Source: Paramicrobacterium fandaimingii (GTDB lineage: Bacteria > Actinomycetota > Actinomycetes > Actinomycetales > Microbacteriaceae). Taken from it: a stretch of DNA of 64,000 nucleotides. The position numbers and the translations under genes are program-made. This document shows positions 39,297 to 47,386 of the stretch, piece after piece (position 1 is the stretch's first letter; each line of letters opens with the position of its first letter). The stretch is taken from positions 806,001-870,000 of the forward strand of contig NZ_CP061170.1 of assembly GCF_011751745.2 (NCBI RefSeq), given 5' to 3'. The notes under the pieces are model-generated. The model saw only the letters and a program-made list of their open reading frames with translations. It did no database searches and had not been told where the DNA came from.

Positions 39297-40148
39297 ATGA
39301 GCACCTGGCATCGCGGACTTCTCGACAACGTCTCGTCTCGCTTTGTCGAGCAGCACCTGGGCGAGCCCGAGTTTGTCGATGATCTGTCGTGGGGACTCGT
39401 TGATACGGCCGTCCTCTGGGTCCGTGACGGCGATCGCGATGTGATCGTTAAGACGGCTGGTCCGGGCAATCATCATATTGGGCGGGAAATCACTGCGAAT
39501 GAGTCTTACACGGCCCCGCTGGTCGACAGCAACCGTACGGGGATGCTCATCGCTGCTGACCGCGCGGCGAACACACTCATTCTCGCGTATCAGCACGGGA
39601 ACCTGATCGACGGGACGGACTCCGAGCTTGACCCTGATGTCTATGCGCAGGCGGGGGCGGTGCTCCGCGAGCTGCACGGGCAGGAGTCGCGTGTTGATGA
39701 CGATTACGAGATTCGTGTCACCGATCGCGCCGTGCGCTGGCTTGATGGTGAGCACCGCATCGCTCCCGATGTCGAGGCGGAGGCTCGCAGCATCCTCTCG
39801 TCGTATCGTCCGATGCCGATCACGGTTGTGCCCACGCATGGTGACTGGCAGCCGCGCAATTGGCTGATCGACAACGGCTGGCTCCGCGTCATCGATTTCG
39901 GGCGCTTCGCGTTCCGCCCGCCCGCGACGGATCTGTGTCGCATCGCGGAGAAACAGTGGCGTGAGAATCCGGCATTGGAGGACGCTTTTGTGGCGGGCTT
40001 CGGTCGAGACCCGCGCGACGAGCTCGTCTGGCCGATGGATCTGCTGCGTGAGGCGATCGGAACCGCCTGCTGGGCGTTCCAGGTCGGCGATGCGGATTTC
40101 GAGAAGCACGGTCTCCGGCTCGTCGATGAGGCGATCGCGCGATTCTGA
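39297..40148 (+). CDS. Aminoglycoside phosphotransferase-like (APH/ChoK) kinase
   Basis: A 283-residue protein with a kinase-like fold. The catalytic loop HGDWQPRN (HxDxxxxN pattern) and the metal-binding VIDFGRF are intact. Family members phosphorylate antibiotics, choline, homoserine or other small molecules; sequence does not settle the substrate. It is followed by a hairpin and then the rifamycin phosphotransferase gene on the same strand, which fits a drug-modifying context without proving it. Confidence 0.75.
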   Translation: MSTWHRGLLDNVSSRFVEQHLGEPEFVDDLSWGLVDTAVLWVRDGDRDVIVKTAGPGNHHIGREITANESYTAPLVDSNRTGMLIAADRAANTLILAYQHGNLIDGTDSELDPDVYAQAGAVLRELHGQESRVDDDYEIRVTDRAVRWLDGEHRIAPDVEAEARSILSSYRPMPITVVPTHGDWQPRNWLIDNGWLRVIDFGRFAFRPPATDLCRIAEKQWRENPALEDAFVAGFGRDPRDELVWPMDLLREAIGTACWAFQVGDADFEKHGLRLVDEAIARF

Positions 40149-40212
40149 CAATCTGACCGTACGGCGCTACGCAGAGAGCGCTTCGTTGCCTTCATTTTAT
40201 CGCAGATCGGCA

Positions 40213-40245
40213 CGCCTCATGAGGCGCGGATTTTTGGTTCATAAT
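40213..40245 (+). promoter_or_regulatory. Palindrome, T-run and -10 box upstream of rph
   Basis: CGCCTCATGAGGCG (40213-40226) is a perfect palindrome followed by CGGATTTTTGG, so it can end the APH-like transcript. CATAAT (40240-40245) is a plausible -10 box for rph 40 bases before its start. The hairpin overlaps the expected -35 area and might also be an operator. Confidence 0.5.
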
Positions 40246-40284
40246 CGATGATCTGTGTTGTGGCGGATCGCGAGGGGGAGCACG

Positions 40285-42837
40285 ATGGCCGAGATACTGA
40301 AGCTGACGGATGTCGAACGCACAATGGTCGAAACTGTCGGCGGCAAGGGCGCGCACCTCGGCGAACTTATGAGAATCGGCGACGTACACGTGCCCGATGG
40401 ATTCTGCGTGACGACCGAGGCATACCAGCGCGTCATCGCGGCGTCCCCGGACGTTGGCGCGTCACTCGCCGTACTGTCTCGCGTGGCCGCCGACGACCGC
40501 GACGCGCTAGCCGAGGTCAGCGCGTCGCTGCGGCACGCGATCGAGAGCATCGAACTTCCGAGCGACCTCGTGACGTCTCTCGCCGCTGCGCACGGGGCGC
40601 TGGGCGAGGTCGGAGCGTATGCCGTGCGATCCAGTGCGACGGCGGAGGATCTGCCGTCAGCATCCTTTGCCGGCCAGCAGGACTCGTACCTGAACGTGAT
40701 CGGGTTCGAGCGCATTCTCGATGACATCAGGCGCTGCTGGGCCTCCCTTTTCACGGAACGCGCCGTCTCATACCGGGTGGCGAACACGATCGACCACGGC
40801 ACCGTCGACATGGCCGTCATCGTGCAGCGCATGGTGCCAGCGGATGCTGCAGGAGTTCTGTTCACCGCCGACCCAGTGACGTCGAATCGCACGATCGCCA
40901 CGGTGGAGGCCGTCCGCGGTCTCGGGGACAGCTTCATCTCTGGTCAGGTGCGGGGAGATTTCTACGCCGTGCGTGACGACGAGATCGTCTCGGCATCCAT
41001 AACAGCGGCGCGGCCCGTGCTGGCAGACGACCAGGTCGTTCGGCTTGTCGACCTGGGGCGCCGCATCGAGAAGCACATGGGCGAGCCGCAAGACATCGAA
41101 TGGTGCTGTGCAGATGGCACGTTCTTCATCGTTCAGAGCCGTCCCATTACAACTCTCTACCCGATTCCGCCAGCTCCTGACGACGGCATCCACGTGTATG
41201 CGTCGGTTGGTCATCAGCAGATGATGACCGATGCGATGAAGCCGCTCGGGCTCTCGGTCTGGCAGCTGACGGCGCTGCGCACGATGGCGGAGGCCGGCAG
41301 TCGGCTGTTCGTCGACATTACGGCGATGCTCACCACTCCCGAGGGACGCACGGGTCTCACCCGTGGGCTCGGGGCATCGGAGCCGCTGATCGCCGACGCG
41401 CTGCAGACCGTGATCAATCGCGACATCGTGCCGCTGAAACCTGGTTCCGACCCGGGACCCATGCCTCCAGGCGTCGGGGAGGCGACGGCTGAGCCGCAAC
41501 CCGGGGCCGTCGAACAACAGATCGCCACGGCAGAGCAGTCGATCGCGGCGTTTCGACGCAGCATCCGGCAAGAATCAGGGCCAGCCCTGTTCGACGCGAT
41601 CCTGGCAGACGTCGACGAGCTTCGTCGTCTGGTGAGCGATCCGCAGAGCATGCAGGTGCTCATGGCGGGAATCGAAGCGTCGCGCACACTCAACGAGACG
41701 CTGAGCGAGTGGCTGGGAGAGACGAACGCCGCCGATGTGCTTGCGCAGTCTGTGCCGCATAATGTGACTGCTGAGATGGGCCTCGCGCTTCTGGACGTCG
41801 CCGATGCCATGCGCCCGCACGCGGATGTCGTCGCGCACCTGAAGAATGTGGCCGCGGGATCCGTGCCTGACGGGCAACTGCTCGATGACCTGAGAGCTCG
41901 TGCCGGGGGACCGGATGCTGCTACTGCACTGAGCGTGTTTCTCAACGACTACGGCATGCGCTGCGTCGGCGAGATCGACGTGACGCGTGAACGGTGGGAT
42001 GAACGCCCGGAGCTTCTCGTTCCCGCGATTGTGGCCAACATTGCGAGTCTCAAGCCGGGCGAAAGTGCGCGGCGATTCGAGCGCGGTCGGCAGCAGGCAA
42101 TGGCGAAGCGCGACGACGTGCTGGCGCGGCTGCGGGAGCTTCCCGATGGCGAACGCAAGGCGGCCGAGACGGAGGATGCGATCAGGCGACTTCGGGCGTA
42201 CACCGGGTATCGCGAGTACCCGAAGTACGTCATGATCAACAGATACTCCGAATATCGCGAAGCGCTTCTTGGCGAGGCCGAACGCCAGGTGCGCTCTGGT
42301 CTGCTGCACCAGGCAGACGACATCTTCTTTCTGCGCTTTGACGAACTGCAGCAGGCGGTGCGCACACGGCAGGTTGACCACGCTCTCATACAGGCACGAC
42401 GAGACGAGTTCGCTCGCGACGAGAACCTGACGCCGCCGCGGCTCATCACCTCTGAGGGCGAGACGATCAGCGGTGCCTATCATCGCGATGACGTGCCAGC
42501 CGGCGCGCTTCCCGGTCTCGCGGTCTCGGCAGGGACTGTCGAGGGGCGAGCTCGCGTCGTCAGCGATATTGGCGACGCTGATCTTGAGCCGGATGACATC
42601 CTTGTCACAGCGTTCACGGACCCGAGCTGGACGCCCGTGTTTCTCGGGATAGCCGGGTTAGTCACGGAGGTGGGCGGCGTGATGACACACGGCGCGGTGA
42701 TCGCTCGTGAATACGGGCTGCCGGCTGTCGTCGCTGTGGAAAATGCCACGAGGCTCATCCGTGATAGGCAGCGAATTCGGGTGCACGGCACCGATGGGTT
42801 CGTCGAGCTGCTCGAGGACACCGCGTCGATAGACTGA
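40285..42837 (+). CDS. rph: Rifamycin-inactivating phosphotransferase
   Basis: An 850-residue enzyme of the dikinase type that uses ATP to phosphorylate rifamycins and so confers resistance. N-terminal ATP-grasp domain (about 1-310) with VGGKGAHLGELMRIGDVHVP and AVRSSATAEDLPSASFAGQQ; central rifamycin-binding domain with SVGHQQMMTDAMKPLGLSVW and YREYPKYVMINRYSEYREAL; C-terminal swivel domain with His802 in MTHGAVIAREYGLPAV. These blocks match Rph enzymes rather than housekeeping PEP synthase. The start is the ATG at 40285 behind GAGGGGGAG. The 19-base rifamycin-associated element of Streptomyces was not found upstream. Confidence 0.9.
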   Translation: MAEILKLTDVERTMVETVGGKGAHLGELMRIGDVHVPDGFCVTTEAYQRVIAASPDVGASLAVLSRVAADDRDALAEVSASLRHAIESIELPSDLVTSLAAAHGALGEVGAYAVRSSATAEDLPSASFAGQQDSYLNVIGFERILDDIRRCWASLFTERAVSYRVANTIDHGTVDMAVIVQRMVPADAAGVLFTADPVTSNRTIATVEAVRGLGDSFISGQVRGDFYAVRDDEIVSASITAARPVLADDQVVRLVDLGRRIEKHMGEPQDIEWCCADGTFFIVQSRPITTLYPIPPAPDDGIHVYASVGHQQMMTDAMKPLGLSVWQLTALRTMAEAGSRLFVDITAMLTTPEGRTGLTRGLGASEPLIADALQTVINRDIVPLKPGSDPGPMPPGVGEATAEPQPGAVEQQIATAEQSIAAFRRSIRQESGPALFDAILADVDELRRLVSDPQSMQVLMAGIEASRTLNETLSEWLGETNAADVLAQSVPHNVTAEMGLALLDVADAMRPHADVVAHLKNVAAGSVPDGQLLDDLRARAGGPDAATALSVFLNDYGMRCVGEIDVTRERWDERPELLVPAIVANIASLKPGESARRFERGRQQAMAKRDDVLARLRELPDGERKAAETEDAIRRLRAYTGYREYPKYVMINRYSEYREALLGEAERQVRSGLLHQADDIFFLRFDELQQAVRTRQVDHALIQARRDEFARDENLTPPRLITSEGETISGAYHRDDVPAGALPGLAVSAGTVEGRARVVSDIGDADLEPDDILVTAFTDPSWTPVFLGIAGLVTEVGGVMTHGAVIAREYGLPAVVAVENATRLIRDRQRIRVHGTDGFVELLEDTASID

Positions 42838-42842
42838 GCGCC

Positions 42843-43724
42843 GTGACCGATCAGCATCCGCCCGCCACACGATTCCGGCTCGATATCGCGTACGACGGCA
42901 CCGACTTCTCTGGGTGGGCGCGGCAACCTGGCCTGCGCACCGTGCAGGGAGTGCTGGAGGACGCCATCGCCCGACTTTTTGGTCGCCGGGGCGATGAACC
43001 CGGACTAACCGTCGCCGGGCGCACGGATGCAGGAGTTCACGCGACCGGACAGGTAGCGCATGTGGACCTGCATGCGCGGCACGCCGAGGCACTGACGAGG
43101 CAGAATCGTCGGGATACTGTGATTCAGAGCCCCGGCGAGGTATTCGCGCGCCGCATGAACGGTGTGCTCGGTCGACGCTCCGACGTTGTGGTCACGAGTG
43201 CCAGCGAGGCTCCCGATGGCTTCGACGCGCGTTTCTCGGCATCGTGGCGGCGATACGCGTATCGAATCGCAGACGATGTCACCGGACGGAACCCGCTCGA
43301 GCGCAACACCGTCGTCTGGCACCCGGGCGCGCTTGACGTCGAGGCAATGGATGCTGCCGCCCGCGAGCTTGTCGGGCTGCACGATTTCGGCGCGTACTGC
43401 AAGCCGCGCGAGGGCGCCACGACGATTCGCACGCTGCAGGATTTTCGCTGGAGCCGGGATGGTGCCGGCTATGTCGTCGCCGAGGTGAAGGCTGATGCCT
43501 TCTGTCACAGTATGGTTCGCTCGCTGACGGGGGCCTGCGTCTCTGTGGGAGAAGGTCGGCTCGCTGCCGCTGACCTTGTGCGGCTCAGGGATGCTGGCGC
43601 GCGCACGAGTGCGTTTGCTGTGATGCCGGCACACGGGCTCGTTCTCGTGCAGGTCGGCTACCCGGAAGACGACCTGCTCGCCGCGCGCGCCGAACTTACG
43701 CGGGCCAAACGCACGCTGAACTGA
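42843..43724 (+). CDS. truA: tRNA pseudouridine synthase A
   Basis: Makes pseudouridine at positions 38-40 of tRNA. The 293-residue product has the catalytic Asp62 in VAGRTDAGVHATGQ and the family segments GWARQPGLRTVQG and FCHSMVRSLTGACV. GTG 42843 lies five bases after rph. TAGACT at 42830 (13 bases upstream) may serve as a leaderless promoter inside the end of rph. In relatives truA follows rplQ directly; here 10 kb intervene. Confidence 0.95.
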   Translation: MTDQHPPATRFRLDIAYDGTDFSGWARQPGLRTVQGVLEDAIARLFGRRGDEPGLTVAGRTDAGVHATGQVAHVDLHARHAEALTRQNRRDTVIQSPGEVFARRMNGVLGRRSDVVVTSASEAPDGFDARFSASWRRYAYRIADDVTGRNPLERNTVVWHPGALDVEAMDAAARELVGLHDFGAYCKPREGATTIRTLQDFRWSRDGAGYVVAEVKADAFCHSMVRSLTGACVSVGEGRLAAADLVRLRDAGARTSAFAVMPAHGLVLVQVGYPEDDLLAARAELTRAKRTLN

Positions 43725-43748
43725 GCTGATCACGAGCGTTCGTGCAGC

Positions 43749-43764
43749 CCGATCGTACGATCGG
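43749..43764. terminator. Palindrome between converging truA and HNH genes
   Basis: CCGATCGTACGATCGG is a perfect 16-base palindrome in the 90-base gap between two genes that end tail-to-tail. It may be a bidirectional terminator, although no T-run follows. Confidence 0.35.
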
Positions 43765-43814
43765 CGTGACTTTCCGTGCCGCGGCGCGGTATCTGCGGCT
43801 CTGCAGGCCGCGCA

Positions 43815-45308
43815 TCAACTGCTATCTGGCGGGTCGGAGCCACCGGCCCGCGAGTTGCCCCGGCGGCGCCTTCTGGTGCGGCGTGTGCGGCCGACCTGGC
43901 GCGGTCGGTTCTGGCCGAGCCGGATCGGCTCGCCCGCGTGGCGCATGAATGCCGGCGGGGTGAGGAATGGGATGCCGTTCTGCATGCTGATGATCCAGTT
44001 TTGGGCGTGCAGCATGTGATGGTGGGCACTGCAGAGAAGAAGCCCATTGTCGACGTCTGTGGGCCCGTCTTGGCTCCAGTACGTCACGTGATGCACGTCA
44101 CACCAATCGGCAGGCATGTCGCATTCCGGCCAGCCACAGGTTTCATCGCGGGCGGCGATCGCGAGCTTCTGCTGCGGAGAAAAGGCACGCTGTTTGTGGC
44201 CAAGCCAGAGAGCTTCGCCATTGTCGCCAAGAATCATCCGCCGGTAGCCCTCGTCGCAGATGATGCGTTCGGTCGTGATCGGGCCGAGTGGCTCTTGGGC
44301 ACCGTTGGCCCAGCCCACCCCATCTCCGCTCCGGAGATCCTCGAGGGTGGTGGTCACAATCACCTCGGTCTGCGCCCGGCGGCTGCCGGCGTCGGAAACG
44401 GAGGCGCGGTGTCCAGAGCTGATCAATCCGTCGATGATGTCGTGCAGCTTCTGACCGTGCGTTCGCGGGTCGAGATCGTGGGTGCCGACGCTGGGGGCAA
44501 CGTTGTCGTTGCTGTCGTGAGGGGCAGTTGCGTCTTCACTTTCATCGACGGGCCTGAAGGCGACGCGGGCTCGCGGGTTCGTGTGCGTGGAGATCGCAGC
44601 GTTCAGCCGTGCCGCTGCGTCTGGCGTGAGGCGCCCCTTGATTGGAGTCATCCCATGCGCATCAACTTTGCCAATGTGGAAGAACCGCGCCTGGCGCTGT
44701 GCTTCCTCTCGCGGCCTCGCTCCGTCAGGATCAAGCGCCTCTTTCCAGACCCGCATCTGCTGCTTGGCGTACTCCGGGGTGGACCGGGAGGCGATGCGCA
44801 TCATGCCGTCTTCGGCAGCATCAAGCATCTGCGGATCGGCCGAAAGGCGCACTTCTTCGAGACTCCGGATGAGAGGAGCAACGGCCTCAGCGTCGACGGT
44901 TCCGGCGAACGCGGCTTCGGCAATATGGCTCCAGCGGGGTGGCAGCGGCGCCCCGGAGATGCTCGAGTCGATGGTGATGGCGTCGCCGTAAGCACGAGCG
45001 CGGCGGGCCGCACTGTGTGAGATGCGGGCGGTCGATTGCAGAAGTCCGATTGCGTCACGCTGCCCGTTGCGTGACGCGATCGTCTGCGCACCATCAAGCT
45101 TCACCGACCTTGTCGCAATCTCTGAAGCGACGACGGCGAGTGCGGTCTGCTGGGCGCGCCCCAGCTCACCGAGCGCGGCGGCGGCCTCGAGCAGCGCATC
45201 GTCGCTCGCGGCGGCAGCCGATCGGGGCAGAGTTTCGAGCACCCGCGTAGCCGCCGCGGACGCGATGCCCGCTACAGCTTCGATGCTGTGCTCGATGGGT
45301 TTCTGCAT
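43815..45308 (-). CDS. Second DUF222 family protein with HNH endonuclease domain
   Basis: A 497-residue protein with the N-terminal DUF222 helical region (about 20-330) and a C-terminal HNH domain (about 395-450): TCGWPECDMPADWCDVHHV and LLLCSAHHHMLH. It ends with an Arg-rich tail. It is clearly different from the first copy at 32673: the HNH loops and linkers do not match, so this is not a recent duplication. It lies in reverse orientation between truA and the lysozyme gene, at the second break in ribosomal gene order. Confidence 0.85.
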   Translation of the reverse strand: MQKPIEHSIEAVAGIASAAATRVLETLPRSAAAASDDALLEAAAALGELGRAQQTALAVVASEIATRSVKLDGAQTIASRNGQRDAIGLLQSTARISHSAARRARAYGDAITIDSSISGAPLPPRWSHIAEAAFAGTVDAEAVAPLIRSLEEVRLSADPQMLDAAEDGMMRIASRSTPEYAKQQMRVWKEALDPDGARPREEAQRQARFFHIGKVDAHGMTPIKGRLTPDAAARLNAAISTHTNPRARVAFRPVDESEDATAPHDSNDNVAPSVGTHDLDPRTHGQKLHDIIDGLISSGHRASVSDAGSRRAQTEVIVTTTLEDLRSGDGVGWANGAQEPLGPITTERIICDEGYRRMILGDNGEALWLGHKQRAFSPQQKLAIAARDETCGWPECDMPADWCDVHHVTYWSQDGPTDVDNGLLLCSAHHHMLHAQNWIISMQNGIPFLTPPAFMRHAGEPIRLGQNRPRQVGRTRRTRRRRRGNSRAGGSDPPDSS

Positions 45309-45465
45309 GTCCGTAGTATTTCAGGAGCCACTGACATTGCTTCGACCTAAATACCCGGTCACACGACCATTGTGGATAACTTGCAAAACTCGTTGCCTGT
45401 GGACGAAGAAGCGGTCTACGATCTCGACGCTGACGTGCGAGTGCATGGTCGTTCGGGGCTCGTGA

Positions 45466-46176
45466 TCATGAGCGCGGCGTCAGACGCAGCACGTCGAGAT
45501 CGACATCGCCCTCGATTCCATCGATGCGCGCGACATAGTGCACCTGCCACATCGTCCACTCGTCGTTGGTCGGACGCAGAAAGAAATGCGTCACCCACGA
45601 GGGGTTGTCCGCCAGCGCGCCGATCGAGTATTCCGAGGTGAATGAGGCGCGGGCATAGACGAGCAGAGGGCGTCCCCACGCCGCCTCGACAGTCTGCCTG
45701 AATGTCTCAAGTTCGGAATCGACCTCGCTCTGTGGCGGGCGGTCCGCGCAGGGTCCGATGAGTTCGAGATCGATGGCAGGAGCAAGCGCGGATTCGTCTG
45801 GCGGTGCAGCCGCAAGAAAGTTCTCTGCCTGATCGGCACCAGAGGCGCACAGAGTGAAAAAATGGTAGGCGCCGCGTCGGATTCCTGCGTCGGCGGATTC
45901 CTGCCAATTCTGCGCGAACTGAGAATCGACGAAGCCCTTGCCTTCGGTCGCCTTGATCATCGCCGCGCCAATGCCGTCGTCTGCGACAGCATCCCAGTCA
46001 ATGTCGCCCTGGTAACTCGATACGTCAACGGCATGCACCTCGTCTGCCGCCAGTGACGGACGGTGGTGCGGCACCCACAACCACCACCAGGCGCTCGCTA
46101 AGAGAATCAGAGTGCCAGCGATCGCAACTCCACCGAGAAGACCTCGCCGTGACGGGTGATCGCGTCTCGAGGGCAT
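45466..46176 (-). CDS. GH25 lysozyme (N-acetylmuramidase), membrane-anchored
   Basis: A 236-residue protein that cleaves the sugar backbone of peptidoglycan. The N terminus has a short basic part and one membrane helix (about 12-32: GLLGGVAIAGTLILLASAWW), a signal anchor. The GH25 domain (about 47-236) has the catalytic-site blocks DVSSYQGDIDW, IKATEGKGF and AIDLEL. The ATG at 46176 is preferred to the more upstream codon at 46377 because TATTGT lies 12 bases before it and the signal sequence then starts correctly. Confidence 0.9.
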   Translation of the reverse strand: MPSRRDHPSRRGLLGGVAIAGTLILLASAWWWLWVPHHRPSLAADEVHAVDVSSYQGDIDWDAVADDGIGAAMIKATEGKGFVDSQFAQNWQESADAGIRRGAYHFFTLCASGADQAENFLAAAPPDESALAPAIDLELIGPCADRPPQSEVDSELETFRQTVEAAWGRPLLVYARASFTSEYSIGALADNPSWVTHFFLRPTNDEWTMWQVHYVARIDGIEGDVDLDVLRLTPRS

Positions 46177-46182
46177 GCTGTC

Positions 46183-46188
46183 ACAATA
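46183..46188 (-). promoter_or_regulatory. Candidate leaderless -10 box of the lysozyme gene
   Basis: On the minus strand TATTGT lies exactly 12 bases before the ATG at 46176, with no Shine-Dalgarno sequence. Confidence 0.45.
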
Positions 46189-46238
46189 GAGGACGGTCGT
46201 GGAGCCGTTGCGACTGCGTGCGCACACTCTGATTCGAA

Positions 46239-46267
46239 TTGACCGCGTGTCGCGGGTCACGTAATAT
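46239..46267 (+). promoter_or_regulatory. Promoter of rplM-rpsI
   Basis: TTGACC (46239-46244), 17 bases, TAATAT (46262-46267): identical hexamers and spacing to the rpsL promoter at 2743-2771. Three bases later TCGTTGGTGC matches the infA promoter region. Transcription should start near 46274. Confidence 0.85.
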
Positions 46268-46403
46268 AGCTCGTTGGTGCTGTGCCCGTTTTCTGGCTCG
46301 CACCCGTAGTTGAGCCCTCCACCTGCGGAGTTCACGTCAAGTGAACACCCAACGGAGCGGGATTCACGAACGTCCAACTAACGATTACGAAAGCAGCACA
46401 ACT

Positions 46404-46850
46404 GTGACGCGCACTTATTCCCCCAAGGCCAGTGAGATCCAGCGCGACTGGATCGTCATCGACGCTGAAGACGTCGTTCTCGGCCGCCTGGCAAGCCACG
46501 CAGCCGTTCTTCTTCGCGGCAAGCACAAGCCGACCTTCGTCAACCACCTCGACACCGGTGACTACGTCATCATCGTCAACGCCGCAAAGGTTTCACTCAG
46601 CGGCGACAAGGCGCAGAAGAAGCGCGCCTACCGTCACTCGGGTTACCCGGGCGGCCTTTCATCCATGAGCTACGGCGAGCTCCTTGAGAAGAACCCCGTT
46701 CGCGCCGTCGAGAAGGCGATTCGCGGGATGCTCCCGAAGAACTCCCTCGGCCGCGACCAGCTGGGCAAGCTCAAGGTGTACGCAGGCAGCGAGCACCCGC
46801 ACGCCGCTCAGCAGCCGAAGCCGTACTCATTCGACCAGGTCGCGCAGTAA
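46404..46850 (+). CDS. rplM: 50S ribosomal protein L13
   Basis: L13 is an early assembly protein of the large subunit. The 148-residue product begins [20 protein letters not shown] and ends SFDQVAQ, as in actinobacterial relatives. GTG 46404 is chosen over an in-frame ATG at 46341, since the extra 21 residues precede the conserved start. It has a leader of about 130 bases from the promoter at 46239. Confidence 0.96.
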   Translation: MTRTYSPKASEIQRDWIVIDAEDVVLGRLASHAAVLLRGKHKPTFVNHLDTGDYVIIVNAAKVSLSGDKAQKKRAYRHSGYPGGLSSMSYGELLEKNPVRAVEKAIRGMLPKNSLGRDQLGKLKVYAGSEHPHAAQQPKPYSFDQVAQ

Positions 46851-46873
46851 GCGCCCCGCAAAGCTAAGGATTT

Positions 46874-47365
46874 ATGACAGTGGCGAAGATCGAAGACTCC
46901 ATCGAAACCCCAGAGAACTACAGTACCGAGAGCGAGCAGGCACCAGAGACTGCTGCAGCCCCGCGTCCCGCGCTCACCGTTCCCGGCGCAGCAGTAGGAC
47001 GTCGCAAGCAGGCAATCGCTCGTGTGCGCCTCGTTCCCGGTACCGGCAGCATCACGGTAAACGGCCGTGAACTTGCCGACTACTTCCCAAACAAGCTCCA
47101 CCAGCAGCTCATCAACGACCCGTTCACGGTGCTCGAGCTCTCGGGCAGCTACGACGTGATCGCCCGCATCTCGGGTGGTGGCCCCTCGGGCCAGGCCGGC
47201 GCACTGCGTCTCGGCATCGCTCGTGCGCTCAACCAGATCGACGTTGAGAACAACCGCGCAACCCTGAAGAAGTCCGGATTCCTCTCGCGTGACGCACGCG
47301 TCAAGGAGCGCAAGAAGGCCGGACTCAAGAAGGCCCGCAAGGCTCCTCAGTTCTCGAAGCGCTAA
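46874..47365 (+). CDS. rpsI: 30S ribosomal protein S9
   Basis: S9 reaches the P site with its C-terminal tail, here ending KAPQFSKR as expected. The 163-residue product has about 38 extra acidic/Ala-rich residues before the core, which starts near 41 with [20 protein letters not shown]. It follows rplM by 23 bases in the same transcript. Confidence 0.97.
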   Translation: MTVAKIEDSIETPENYSTESEQAPETAAAPRPALTVPGAAVGRRKQAIARVRLVPGTGSITVNGRELADYFPNKLHQQLINDPFTVLELSGSYDVIARISGGGPSGQAGALRLGIARALNQIDVENNRATLKKSGFLSRDARVKERKKAGLKKARKAPQFSKR

Positions 47366-47386
47366 CCACGGAGGGTTCGACTCTCC

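Noticed and set aside
40149..40284. Rifamycin-associated element upstream of rph
   Set aside because: The known 19-base Streptomyces element or a close variant was not found in this spacer.
43776..45020. Open frame of 414 codons antisense to the second DUF222-HNH gene
   Set aside because: The minus strand carries clear DUF222 and HNH motifs; the plus strand carries none.
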